Made by a program: the position numbers and the translations under genes
Origin: Butyrivibrio sp. MB2005
GTDB taxonomy: Bacteria > Bacillota > Clostridia > Lachnospirales > Lachnospiraceae
Assembly: GCF_000424285.1 (NCBI RefSeq)
Contig: NZ_AUJP01000017.1
Span: 1 to 64,000, forward strand
Direction of reading: 5' to 3'
DNA: 64,000 nt
The notes under the pieces: model-generated
What the model was told of the DNA's origin: nothing
Database searches by the model: none
The model's input: only the letters and a program-made list of their open reading frames with translations
In this document: one piece after another, positions 34,403 to 43,204 of the stretch
How the letters are laid out: every line of letters starts with the position of its first letter
Numbering within the stretch: the first letter of the stretch is position 1

Positions 34403-35818
34403 TTATACATCTTCAATCTTTATAAGATTGGTATTGCCGGATTGTCCGTTGGTAACACCACCTGTGATAACGATCTTGTCCCCTTCTTTAAGATCGAATG
34501 TCTCGATGGCAACCTTCTTGGCACTGTAAAACAGTACGTCTGTAGAAGGGAAAACATCGCACATCTTGGGTGTGACAGCCCATGAAAGCGACAGCCATCT
34601 CCAGGTCTTCTCATTGGTGGTAAGACCAATGATATCAACGGGTGATCTGAATCTGGATACCATTCTTGCTGTACGTCCTGAGAGCGTACAAGCTACGATT
34701 GCTTTTGCATCAAGATCTATAGCCATTCCACATGTAGCATGTGAAATTGCATCCACATCATTTTTTATAAGGAAATCATAGTTGTAAAAACGCTTGTTGT
34801 AGTGAATATTCTGCTCTGTTGTCTCGGCAATCTTGGCCATGGTCTCAACAGCCTGCACAGGATATGCTCCTGCAGCAGTCTCGCCAGAAAGCATGATAGC
34901 ACTTGTTCCGTCATAAACCGCATTAGCAACGTCAGAGGTCTCAGCTCTTGTAGGTCTCGGATTGTGAATCATGGACTCAAGCATCTCTGTTGCAGTAATA
35001 ACGCGCTTTCCAAGCATTCTGCACTTGGTGATAAGGTCCTTCTGAATAGCAGGAAGCTGCTCGAAAGGAACTTCTACGCCCATGTCACCTCTTGCGACCA
35101 TAATTCCGTCGCACTCTTTACAGATCTCTTCAATATTGTCATAACCTGACTGATTCTCAATTTTTGCAATAAGCTGAACCTTGTCATTGCCGTTATGAGC
35201 CTTCAAAAACTCATGTACATCCACAAGATCCTGCTTTACTGAAACAAATGAACATGCGATGAAATCAACATCATTCTCAACACCAAAGAGGATGTCTGAT
35301 TTATCCTGCTCTGAAAGGTAAACCTGCTTGATGTGCTTACCGGGGAAGCTCATGCTCTTTTTATCAGAAAGCTCGCCGCCTGTAATAATCTCTGTCTCAA
35401 TTCTTGTGCCGTCTGTATCAAGCACCTTGAACTCCAAAAGAGCATTGTTAAGAAGGATTCTGTCACCTCTGTAAAGCTCCTTTGCAAGATTCTTGTAGCT
35501 TACGGAAACTATGGTGTCATCACCCTTGATATCCTCAGTGGTGAAGGTGAACTTTTTACCTGCTTCAAGATTGACCTTGCCATCCTTGAAGGTGCCGATT
35601 CTATATTCAGGTCCCTTGGTATCAAGGAGAATAGCGATAGGAAGTCCAAGCTCAGCGCGAACCTTTTTGATTCTCTTAATTCTGGTGAGCTGCTCCTTGT
35701 GATCTCCATGTGAAAAGTTGAGTCTCGCGACATTCATTCCTGCTTTACACAGTGCTGCGATCATCTCCTCTGATTCACTTGCAGGGCCGATAGTACATAC
35801 AATCTTAGTTTTTCTCAT
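34403..35818 (-). CDS. pyk: Pyruvate kinase
   Basis: 471 residues, the full length for a bacterial pyruvate kinase without the extra C-terminal PEP-utiliser domain of Bacillus. Motifs are TKIVCTIGPAS at the start, MNVARLNFSHGD, LDTKGPEYRIG, IAKIENQSGYDNIEEI with the catalytic Lys, MVARGDMGVE, ATEMLESM (Met-Leu box; Gln of TQM is Glu) and PTRAETSDVANAVYDG then LSGETAAG. The C domain (about 350-471) includes IVACTLSGRTARMVSRFRS. It catalyses the last ATP-yielding glycolytic step. Ribosome site AGGAGA. A small membrane-protein gene lies 16 bases upstream. Confidence 0.97.
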   Translation of the reverse strand: MRKTKIVCTIGPASESEEMIAALCKAGMNVARLNFSHGDHKEQLTRIKRIKKVRAELGLPIAILLDTKGPEYRIGTFKDGKVNLEAGKKFTFTTEDIKGDDTIVSVSYKNLAKELYRGDRILLNNALLEFKVLDTDGTRIETEIITGGELSDKKSMSFPGKHIKQVYLSEQDKSDILFGVENDVDFIACSFVSVKQDLVDVHEFLKAHNGNDKVQLIAKIENQSGYDNIEEICKECDGIMVARGDMGVEVPFEQLPAIQKDLITKCRMLGKRVITATEMLESMIHNPRPTRAETSDVANAVYDGTSAIMLSGETAAGAYPVQAVETMAKIAETTEQNIHYNKRFYNYDFLIKNDVDAISHATCGMAIDLDAKAIVACTLSGRTARMVSRFRSPVDIIGLTTNEKTWRWLSLSWAVTPKMCDVFPSTDVLFYSAKKVAIETFDLKEGDKIVITGGVTNGQSGNTNLIKIEDV

Positions 35819-35834
35819 AAAATCTCCTATTTTA

Positions 35835-36317
35835 TTACTTATTTACATTAAAAGGTTTATTAGCTTCATGATAGCCCTTTGCAGAAACACATTTCAAGAG
35901 CTCAGCGTATTTATGGTTTTCCTTTAAATAAACCTTGTAGTGTCTTGGTCCAGTTAACTCAACCAGCATTCTGTTATCGCCAACATCTCCGATGATCATG
36001 TCCCACTCCTCGCCGTCATGGGTAAAATTAAGATCAATCTCATCAAGAATCGCAGGCTCTCCCTTAGTAATGCTGCCTGTGGTGGATGAAATAATAAGAT
36101 TGATGGCATTCAAATTATCGCTGTTTATTCTAAATGTCCCCTCGGAACTCTCTGCCACGCATACGTCTGCTTCGTTGCACAGCACAAACAGATCCACCTT
36201 AAACTCTCTGAGAGTGTTGGACATATTCAGCATGTAGATAATTAGTGCGAGGCACATCACAAAAACCGATATAAATACCACCGCAAAAACTACACCCTTA
36301 TTCAAACCTTTTTTCAT
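35835..36317 (-). CDS. Hypothetical single-pass membrane protein
   Basis: 160 residues that I do not recognise. A short basic N-terminus is followed by one hydrophobic helix (VVFAVVFISVFVMCLALIIYML) and an outside domain of about 125 residues rich in beta-prone sequence with two Cys close together (LFVLCNEADVCV) and one near the end. It could be a signal-anchored protein. It lies 16 bases upstream of pyruvate kinase and could share its promoter, but nothing indicates a shared function. Confidence 0.7.
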   Translation of the reverse strand: MKKGLNKGVVFAVVFISVFVMCLALIIYMLNMSNTLREFKVDLFVLCNEADVCVAESSEGTFRINSDNLNAINLIISSTTGSITKGEPAILDEIDLNFTHDGEEWDMIIGDVGDNRMLVELTGPRHYKVYLKENHKYAELLKCVSAKGYHEANKPFNVNK

Positions 36318-36332
36318 AAAAATCTCCCTTTT

Positions 36333-36352
36333 GAAGTTCTCCCCTCACTTCG
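36333..36352 (-). repeat. 20-bp match to the rnfA-rnfB intergenic element
   Basis: This sequence matches 18/20 with positions 41055-41074. It lies just upstream of the 35835-36317 gene start and can form a gaagt/acttc hairpin. It may be a remnant of the same repeat family. Confidence 0.55.
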
Positions 36353-36393
36353 AAAGCCGGAAATCCGGTATGGAAGCCCATAGCTTTTTACAC

Positions 36394-37197
36394 CTATGGC
36401 AATATTAATGTGATTGCATATAAGACAGGCTGATGAAGCAGATAGATTAAAAGTGAATGCCTGCCAAGCCAAGAAAGCGGCTTAATATTTATATGAAAAA
36501 TTCCTGCTTTAAAATACGGCCTTAAAATTCCATAAAGGAAATATCCTGCCACAAAAAGGAAAAACCATGGCATAAGTGAAAAATAATCGGATGAATAAAA
36601 TCCGTCCTGCATAAAGCCAAGGTAGGTCAGGTATGAACGTCCCATTCCGTCAGCTCCGCCGCCCTGATAAAGTGATGCCGGCAGATCAAACTTAATAAAG
36701 GCAAGCTTAAGTACTCCGTAATTGATTCCCTTGGTAAGCGCAAATAAAAGAGCGCTTATCATAAATCCAAATGCACTTACATTCTTATCGGGCTTATACT
36801 TATGCTCTCTGCTCAGGGCCGGAGTAAGACCATTAATCTTGTCATAGATTTTCAGATAAACTCCCATCAGCATCATGGATGATCCAAGAAGTGTCAGCAC
36901 ACCAAAATGCACCGGTGCTTCAGGAAGAAAAATCTCTGTAATGCAGGTCACTATTACTCCAAACAGGAACACGATCGCACCATTTCTAAGGGGCGACCTG
37001 GCAAAGTGCATACAAAATCCAGCCAGCAAAATAAATGTCCAACAGATACTTTGCTGCCAGAAATGTGCTCCCGCACTGACGTACCATTCCATGTCGAACC
37101 CCTTGATATACTTAAGGTCCCAGCAAAAATGGTACAGAACCATGCTTATAATTGTAAATCCTCTTAATGTATCTATAGTTGCTAGTCGTTTTTTCAT
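36394..37197 (-). CDS. DUF1624 / heparan-alpha-glucosaminide N-acetyltransferase-like membrane protein
   Basis: 267 residues with seven or eight hydrophobic helices. The N-terminus RLATIDTLRGFTIISMVLYHFCWDL is the hallmark of the DUF1624/HGSNAT_cat (YeiB-like) acyltransferases, with the conserved D-xLRG and His. WLGRHSLLIYLLHQPVLYA at the C-terminus is also typical. These proteins are believed to transfer acetyl groups across the membrane to glycans, but bacterial substrates are not established. ATG at 37197 is chosen over an in-frame TTG two codons upstream. Confidence 0.85.
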   Translation of the reverse strand: MKKRLATIDTLRGFTIISMVLYHFCWDLKYIKGFDMEWYVSAGAHFWQQSICWTFILLAGFCMHFARSPLRNGAIVFLFGVIVTCITEIFLPEAPVHFGVLTLLGSSMMLMGVYLKIYDKINGLTPALSREHKYKPDKNVSAFGFMISALLFALTKGINYGVLKLAFIKFDLPASLYQGGGADGMGRSYLTYLGFMQDGFYSSDYFSLMPWFFLFVAGYFLYGILRPYFKAGIFHINIKPLSWLGRHSLLIYLLHQPVLYAITLILP

Positions 37198-37241
37198 ACC
37201 CAACTATTATACGTTATTTGTAAAAAATTTGCTCGGATAAA

Positions 37242-40049
37242 TTATCCTTTTTTATACTTAAATACCGCTTCTTTTGCTCCGGCACTCTTTAGCTTCCTGA
37301 CAATCCTGTTATAGGTCTTTTTGTTTTTGCATACAATGGTGATCTTAGCACCTTTCTTGATACCCTTGAAACTGCCGCTTCCAACGGATTTCAGATTTTT
37401 TCCATTGATTGTTATTTTGCCAAGGTTCTTACACCCGTTAAAAACGTTCTTACCTATTTTCTCTACATTTGATCCTATAGTTACCTTTGTAAGCTTTTTA
37501 TTCTTTTTGTAGGCAGAGCTTTCAATCTTAGTTACTTTGTAGGTTTTGCCATTTATTAAAACGCTATCGGGAATTACGACAGACTTTGTCTTAGTGTCAG
37601 CACCTTTTACAGAAACCGCATCCCCTGACTGAACTTCGTACTTTACGTTTTTAACAGTCTGAAGGCTTCCTATCAGATCTTCTTCCTCATCTTTTAACCA
37701 GTCTGCCACATCTATCCTTGTCAGCTTTATGGACTTTCTTAGCCCTGTAGGAAAAAATCTGTATTCATTTCCGTCTTTATCTACGTACACGCCGGGGAGA
37801 CTCAGTTTCACATCTGAAGGTAGGTCAACAGGCGCATAAATGTATTTAATATTTTTACAGCCTTTGATACCTATATCCTGGTTTGAAATGTGCTTAGAAT
37901 CAAAGGACTTAAAGCTGCAATCAGAGAAATCCAAAGTCTCAAGATTATCGCAAGCCTCGCACATTGCGTACATATATGTCATACCGGAAAAATCAAGGCC
38001 CTTTAAATTAAGTTCCTTTAAATTCGGACATGATAGCACAAGGCATTCTATACCTGTAACAGGATTTGATGCCTTTCCTTTAATGTCAAAATCGCCCCAG
38101 GTTATTTTCTTAAGGCTATTATTATAGGAAAGAAGATGCTGCGAGCAGGATATGATCTCATAGCTTACTCCCGTTAAGTCAATCTCCTCAAAATCACACC
38201 TGGTGAAGGTATGGCTACCTGTTATTGAAACGCCTCTCTCAAAAGAAAGCTTTTTAACATTAGTAATCTCGCACCTGCTGGCAATTTCTGTGTCATAATC
38301 CATGCCATTTATGATGGCTTTGCTAGGAATGACCAGATTCGTAACTGCAGGTCCTTTGTACTTTGTTAATCTTATGGCTTTTTGGGAAAATCTTCCTGTT
38401 CCATAGTCTTTAAGGGTATAGGTAAAATTGTTCTGCCAGGTGGTATCATCAGGTGGATTGAGAATCAGCTCTGCCTCTTCTGTATTGTCTTCAGAGTAAA
38501 GCAAAATGCTCTCTGTGAGATTTGCAGGCAGATACTCATATTCATTGCCATCTTCATCAACAAAATATCCCGGGAGCTGATATTTGCCCGCAGAAGGAAC
38601 ATTGATTGGGGCATAGATATACTTAAGATTTTTGCACTCTTTGAGACCAATATTTGTAAAAATAGTACTGTCAGTTCTCAAGTTAGAAAAATCTACGCCG
38701 CTAAAATTCACTACTTCAAGGCCGGTACATCCGGAACATAAATTTGATATCTCTTCAAAACTGCTGATATCAAAAGAGCTAAAATCCAGTTCTTTCAGAT
38801 TGGGGCAATATGCCACCATATATTCTGAAGAAGTTACAGGATTACCTGCATATCCCTTAATATCAAAATCTCCCCAGGTTATCTTCTTAAGCTTCTTATT
38901 GTAGGAAAGAAAGTGTTGCATTCCCTGTATAATTTTGTTATTTACACCTGTGAAGTCTATCTCCTCGAATTCACTTTTTGTAAATGTCCAGTCTTTGGTT
39001 ATCGTTACGCCTCTTTGAAATGACAGCTTCCTAACACCTGAAATGTAGCAATAATCGCCAATGCAGGTGTAATAAGTATCATCATCAATAGTGAAACTTG
39101 AAGGAATTTCCGCATCCCCGCCATCTCCCACATAGCTTGTAATAGTAATTTTGTTATTCCGGGGATTAGTTTCCTTCGTAAGTGAATAAGTATATCTGCT
39201 AAGGGGGCCTGTTCTTTCTATAGTTAGAACCTTAGATGTTACGCCGTCATCCCCGTAAGGCATCCTGGTATAGCTATTTCCGGAGCCATCAATGTATTTC
39301 CATGGTCTGTTTGGAAGTGTCCACTTATAATATGTGGCATCCTTAAGTCCTGTGGGAGTCCATATTTTCTCAAGTCTGTTACAGCCATCTGTAGCCTGCC
39401 AATAGCCGTTCTGTCTTCCGCTTGCATTAGTAAGATCAAAGGTAGAAAGATTCAGTTCCTTAAGGTTCCTGCAGTTATTAAACATGAGGGCAAAGGTTTT
39501 AAGAGAAGTAGTATCAAATGCGCGAAGATCAAGACTTTCAATACTTGTACATGCAGAAAACATGTAATCCATGTTTGTAACCTTAGAGGTATCTACACCT
39601 GTAAAATCAACTTTTTTAAGATTTTCACAACCGGAAAACATGCTTTTCATAGTAGTCATGCGTGAAGTATCTGCCCCGGCAAAACCAAATGCTTCCAGAC
39701 TTTTGGCGCTGCTAAAAGTAACTCCGTCAGCAATTTTTACGCCTCGTTCAAACTTGATGCTCTTTACTGCAGATTCTACATTAAAGCCTTCGACTACTGT
39801 GGCGTATGTCTTGCCATCAATTACAGCTTCAGATGGTATCCTGATTTCCTCAGCTTTCCCAATATACTTATAAATACTTATTTCATGAGTTTCTTCGTCA
39901 AGATCATAATTGTATTGTGAATACCAGTTAGGATCGGCATTACCGGAAGCTTCAGCATCTATGCTATTCCCCGGTAACAGCCAAAAAGAAATAATGATCA
40001 TTATGATCGCATTTATAATTATATAAGAAAACGAATTGGTACTTTTCAT
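37242..40049 (-). CDS. Large secreted BspA-like surface protein (DUF285 plus LRR_5)
   Basis: About 935 residues. A signal peptide (IIINAIIMIIISFWLLPG) is followed by a first DUF285 block (MKSMFSGCENLKKVDFTG, NMDYMFSACTSIESLDLRAF), then two copies of a unit of about 250 residues containing GDFDIKG...NPVTSSEY...CPNLKELDFS, and finally a C-terminal LRR_5 block (IESSAYKKNKKLTKVTIGS, IGKNVFNGCKNLGKITI) with a Lys-rich tail. The tail resembles that of the 24442-26226 protein. There is no LPXTG motif. The start at 40049 has AGAGGA upstream. It is a probable surface adhesin, outside the pilus locus but of the same repeat class. Confidence 0.9.
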   Translation of the reverse strand: MKSTNSFSYIIINAIIMIIISFWLLPGNSIDAEASGNADPNWYSQYNYDLDEETHEISIYKYIGKAEEIRIPSEAVIDGKTYATVVEGFNVESAVKSIKFERGVKIADGVTFSSAKSLEAFGFAGADTSRMTTMKSMFSGCENLKKVDFTGVDTSKVTNMDYMFSACTSIESLDLRAFDTTSLKTFALMFNNCRNLKELNLSTFDLTNASGRQNGYWQATDGCNRLEKIWTPTGLKDATYYKWTLPNRPWKYIDGSGNSYTRMPYGDDGVTSKVLTIERTGPLSRYTYSLTKETNPRNNKITITSYVGDGGDAEIPSSFTIDDDTYYTCIGDYCYISGVRKLSFQRGVTITKDWTFTKSEFEEIDFTGVNNKIIQGMQHFLSYNKKLKKITWGDFDIKGYAGNPVTSSEYMVAYCPNLKELDFSSFDISSFEEISNLCSGCTGLEVVNFSGVDFSNLRTDSTIFTNIGLKECKNLKYIYAPINVPSAGKYQLPGYFVDEDGNEYEYLPANLTESILLYSEDNTEEAELILNPPDDTTWQNNFTYTLKDYGTGRFSQKAIRLTKYKGPAVTNLVIPSKAIINGMDYDTEIASRCEITNVKKLSFERGVSITGSHTFTRCDFEEIDLTGVSYEIISCSQHLLSYNNSLKKITWGDFDIKGKASNPVTGIECLVLSCPNLKELNLKGLDFSGMTYMYAMCEACDNLETLDFSDCSFKSFDSKHISNQDIGIKGCKNIKYIYAPVDLPSDVKLSLPGVYVDKDGNEYRFFPTGLRKSIKLTRIDVADWLKDEEEDLIGSLQTVKNVKYEVQSGDAVSVKGADTKTKSVVIPDSVLINGKTYKVTKIESSAYKKNKKLTKVTIGSNVEKIGKNVFNGCKNLGKITINGKNLKSVGSGSFKGIKKGAKITIVCKNKKTYNRIVRKLKSAGAKEAVFKYKKG

Positions 40050-40159
40050 AAAATCCTCTGCTATACAAATCATAACTCAGCGCACATATGCATTATTGTA
40101 ACATATTATGATTTTGAAAGATATTTAATGAAAAGGTATTTTCTATGAAATTAATCTAA

Positions 40160-40202
40160 AATAGCCGGAAGAGCTTATTTGTTTTCAGCTCTCCCGGCTA
40201 TT
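40160..40202 (-). terminator. Terminator of the rnf operon
   Basis: A 16-bp stem (40160-40175 with 40187-40202; one G-U pair in the minus-strand RNA) has an 11-base loop and is followed by UUAGAUUAAUUUC. It lies about 40 bases after the rnfB stop codon. Confidence 0.85.
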
Positions 40203-40240
40203 AAAAATTTTCCTGCTATTCAATCTGACCTGTCAGTTTA

Positions 40241-41035
40241 TCAAATCACTTCGATAGCTTTCTTCGGGCACTTCTCTGCGCAAAGTCCGCAGTGTGTGCA
40301 CTTTTCCTGATCGATTGTAGCTACATTGTTCTCGACGGTAATAGCACCGGAAGGACAATTCTTCTCGCAGATGTGACATGCGATACAGCCAACCTTACAG
40401 TATTTGTTAACTGCCTGGCCCATATCCTGGGACTTGCAGCGTACAGATTCTGTAGCGTCATAAGGAATGAGGTCAATAAGGTGACGGGGACATATCTCTG
40501 CACATTTACCGCAGGCTTTACATGCATCTTTGTCTACTACTGCGATTCCATTAACTACGTGGATCGCGTCAAACTGACATACACTTACGCAGCTTCCGCC
40601 GCCAAGGCATCCGAAGGTACAGGTCTTGGGACCTGCGCCGGGAACCTGATTGATAACACGGCAATCATCTGCACCAAAATATTCATATCTCTGGGTTGCC
40701 TGCTCGCAGTCGCCGCCACAGTGTACATAAGCAACCATGCGCTTTGCTTCGCCGGCATCAACACCCATAATCTCAGAAATTCTTGCTGCTACCGGAGGTC
40801 CTCCTACAGGACACTGGCTTACTGCAGCCTCTCCTTTTGCTATAGCAGCCGCACATCCTGAACATCCGGGGAATCCGCATCCACCACAGTTGTTGCCGGG
40901 AAGTGCTTCCAAAATAGCCTGTTCTTTCTCATCTACATCTACATGCAGCTTCATGTCAGCCACGCCGAGGATTATTCCTATGATTATTCCGACGCCTGCA
41001 ACCACTGCTGTAGCAATGAGTACACCACTAATCAT
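40241..41035 (-). CDS. rnfB: Rnf complex electron-carrier subunit RnfB
   Basis: 264 residues. An N-terminal membrane helix (ATAVVAGVGIIIGIILGV) is followed by the Fe-S segment CGGCGFPGCSGCAAAI, then CTFGCLGGGSCVSVC, and ferredoxin-like motifs CKACGKCAEICPRHL, CIACHICEKNCPSGA and CTHCGLCAEKCPKKA, all 4Fe-4S binding. RnfB accepts electrons from reduced ferredoxin on the cytoplasmic side and passes them toward NAD+, with Na+ or H+ export. It is the last gene of the operon and is separated from rnfA by a 106-base gap carrying a structured element. SD AAGGAG. Confidence 0.97.
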   Translation of the reverse strand: MISGVLIATAVVAGVGIIIGIILGVADMKLHVDVDEKEQAILEALPGNNCGGCGFPGCSGCAAAIAKGEAAVSQCPVGGPPVAARISEIMGVDAGEAKRMVAYVHCGGDCEQATQRYEYFGADDCRVINQVPGAGPKTCTFGCLGGGSCVSVCQFDAIHVVNGIAVVDKDACKACGKCAEICPRHLIDLIPYDATESVRCKSQDMGQAVNKYCKVGCIACHICEKNCPSGAITVENNVATIDQEKCTHCGLCAEKCPKKAIEVI

Positions 41036-41054
41036 AATTGTCTCCTTTTAAAAT

Positions 41055-41129
41055 GAAGTTCTGCTCTCACTTCGTTCGCCAGAACACGTTCGAACCAAAT
41101 TCGAAAATACCTCATTAGGTTCTCTCAGC
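41055..41129 (-). repeat. Structured intergenic element, copy 1 (rnfA-rnfB)
   Basis: Two stems are visible: stem 1 at 41058-41063/41080-41085 (gttctg/cagaac) and stem 2 at 41092-41100/41114-41122 (gaaccaaat/attaggttc with one A-A mismatch) around a 13-base loop tcgaaaatacctc. A related element at 46904-46977 preserves both stems with compensatory changes. It follows the rnfA stop codon on the minus strand. Confidence 0.7.
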
Positions 41130-41141
41130 TCTGCTCCAAGC

Positions 41142-41729
41142 TCATCTTAGTGCAGAAAAACCGGTGAATGCTATTGCCATAAGCGCTGATGCAAGAAGTA
41201 CCGTAGGCATTCCGCGGAAGGGCTTAGGAATATCATTGAACTCGATTTTTTCACGAATACCTGCAAGAATTACGATGGCAATTGTGAAGCCAACTGCTGT
41301 AGCAAAACCGCAGATTGTACTCTCAAGCAAGCTGTATCCGTCAGTTACGTTGTTAAGTGCAACACCAAGCACCGCACAGTTGGTTGTGATCAGCGGAAGG
41401 TAAACACCCAGTGACTGATACAGAGAAACAACGAACTTTTTAAGGAACATCTCAACAAACTGAACCAGCATGGCAATGACCATGATGAAAACGATGGTCT
41501 GCAGGAAAGAAAGATCCAGCGGATGCAGTATGAATTTATAGATTGCATTAGTTACAAGGGATGCCAGCGAGATAACGAACACGCAGGCCATACCCATACC
41601 AAAAGCCGTCTCAGTTTTCCTGGAAACTCCAAGAAAAGGACAAAGTCCAAGGAACTGACTAAGTACTACGTTGTTAACAAGTGAGGCGGTTATCATGATG
41701 GACAAAAGTCCTACTATTGTATTTGTCAT
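41142..41729 (-). CDS. rnfA: Rnf complex membrane subunit RnfA
   Basis: 195-residue integral membrane protein with six helices. Family landmarks are VNNVVLSQFLGLCPFLGVS near the start and LPLITTNCAVLGVALNN, whose Cys, with its partner Cys near residue 25-30, is known in the RnfA/NqrE family to bind a membrane-embedded Fe-S centre. RnfA pairs with RnfE to form the ion channel core. The start codon overlaps the rnfE stop by 4 bp. Length and composition are typical. Confidence 0.97.
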   Translation of the reverse strand: MTNTIVGLLSIMITASLVNNVVLSQFLGLCPFLGVSRKTETAFGMGMACVFVISLASLVTNAIYKFILHPLDLSFLQTIVFIMVIAMLVQFVEMFLKKFVVSLYQSLGVYLPLITTNCAVLGVALNNVTDGYSLLESTICGFATAVGFTIAIVILAGIREKIEFNDIPKPFRGMPTVLLASALMAIAFTGFSALR

Positions 41730-42592
41730 TTGTTCTCCTCCTTACTGTTAACCGGCACAGGCTCTTTATCTGCTGCTTTGAAATCAGGCTTAATTGTCTC
41801 TTTTGCTTCAAGAGCTGCCTTTTCTTTTGCAAGAAGCTCTTCCTTAACCTTGTGGGGATCCTTTATCTCTACATCGCTGCAGCATCCGCCAACGCCGAAT
41901 TTGGAAGTATCCTTGCCCTTTTTCTCAAGGTTGAATTTTACCTGGTTCATAATTGCGATCAGCACTGCCAGCACAATGAACGCACCTGCCTGCTGAATGA
42001 AAATACGAATCGGCTGATACTGTGAAAAGAAGTATCCAACCGGTCCGGGAACAACTGAGCCTTCACCGAATATCTGAACATCGAACATTGTGCCGCCGCC
42101 TATAAGCTCACGGAAAAGTCCGATAACAGTTATCGCACAGGTAAAGCCCAGGCCCATTCCGATTCCATCAAAGAAGGAAGGAATGATGTTGTTCTTGGAA
42201 GCGTATGCCTCGGCACGACCAAAGATGATACAGTTAACAACTATAAGCGGAATGTACACGCCAAGTGCTTCGTACATCTTGGGAACGTAAGCCTGCATAA
42301 CAAGCTGAACCAGTGTAACGAATGATGCGATTACTACTATAAATGAAGGAATTCGAACCGTGTCCGGAATAACCTTTCTAAGTAGTGATATAACCGCATT
42401 ACTGAGTGCAAGTACAAATGTAGTCGCAAGTCCCATTGTGAGACCGTTTATCGCCGACGTTGTGACCGCAAGTGTAGGACACATACCAATCATGAGTACC
42501 AGCGTCGGATTCTCTACGATAAGTCCGTTAAAAAATCTTTCTGCAGGAGTATCCTGTTTAAAACCAAGGGCTCCTTTTCTTTCTTCACTCAT
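41726..42592 (-). CDS. rnfE: Rnf complex membrane subunit RnfE
   Basis: 288 residues. The first 215 form six membrane helices with FNGLIVENPTLVLMIGMCPTLAVT and IPLIVVNCIIFGRAEAYASKN, the RnfE counterpart of the RnfA cysteine motifs. The last 70 residues are a soluble, Glu/Lys-rich tail longer than in many RnfE proteins (it includes GVGGCCSDVEI). It overlaps rnfA by 4 bp and follows rnfG after 12 bases. It forms the membrane core together with RnfA and RnfD. Confidence 0.97.
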   Translation of the reverse strand: MSEERKGALGFKQDTPAERFFNGLIVENPTLVLMIGMCPTLAVTTSAINGLTMGLATTFVLALSNAVISLLRKVIPDTVRIPSFIVVIASFVTLVQLVMQAYVPKMYEALGVYIPLIVVNCIIFGRAEAYASKNNIIPSFFDGIGMGLGFTCAITVIGLFRELIGGGTMFDVQIFGEGSVVPGPVGYFFSQYQPIRIFIQQAGAFIVLAVLIAIMNQVKFNLEKKGKDTSKFGVGGCCSDVEIKDPHKVKEELLAKEKAALEAKETIKPDFKAADKEPVPVNSKEENK

Positions 42593-42604
42593 CAGTGCCC
42601 CTCC

Positions 42605-43204
42605 TTACTGTAATGCAGCCTGAAAATATTCAACAGCTGCGTTTACGCCGTATGTAACGGCTTTTGATGTAATAGTTGCTCCGGAGATTGCTTCGATCTC
42701 GCTGTCGGAAGAAGCTGCATTCTTGGTTACTGAGAAAACAGTTGCAGGTTTTCCGGCAAACTGAGGAACTATTACCTTCTCGGCATTCATTCCAAGTCCG
42801 GGAGTCTCGTTAATGGATATCAAAGATATACCGTTAACTGATGACTCATTGGTTATACCAACGGTGAATACGATCTTGTCGCCGTAGCCGCCGCTTGTAA
42901 CCTGAATTACATAGCCAAGTGCATTACCTGATGCATCAACTGCCTTTTTAACACTGGTAAGCTCTATCTTGCCGTAGTCAGCGCCTGATAAAACCTGAGC
43001 AGCCACCGCTTCATCGAGAGCTTCGTCTGTGAAATCCGCTGCATCCGGGAAAACCGCCTGATTAGCTTTTACCTGAGCAAGTCTCTCCTGCTCTGCAATA
43101 GGATCCTTTGTCACCTGGTATACGAAGCCAAGTGAAACTCCGGCTACCAATGTGATAACGAAGAGAACCAGTGCATTTTTTATCAGAGTTTTAACGTCTC
43201 TCAT
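42605..43204 (-). CDS. rnfG: Rnf complex FMN-binding subunit RnfG
   Basis: 199 residues. One N-terminal membrane helix (NALVLFVITLVAGVSLGFVY) is followed by an extracytoplasmic FMN_bind domain. The covalent flavin site is SGATITSKAV near residue 177, where the second Thr carries FMN in characterised RnfG proteins. GYGDKIVFTVGI and NETPGLGMNAE are also family motifs. The start overlaps the rnfD stop by 4 bp (43201-43204). Confidence 0.96.
   Translation of the reverse strand: MRDVKTLIKNALVLFVITLVAGVSLGFVYQVTKDPIAEQERLAQVKANQAVFPDAADFTDEALDEAVAAQVLSGADYGKIELTSVKKAVDASGNALGYVIQVTSGGYGDKIVFTVGITNESSVNGISLISINETPGLGMNAEKVIVPQFAGKPATVFSVTKNAASSDSEIEAISGATITSKAVTYGVNAAVEYFQAALQ

Noticed and set aside
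34420..35733. Several small open frames within the pyruvate kinase gene on both strands
   Set aside because: They are out-of-frame shadows of a full-length conserved enzyme.
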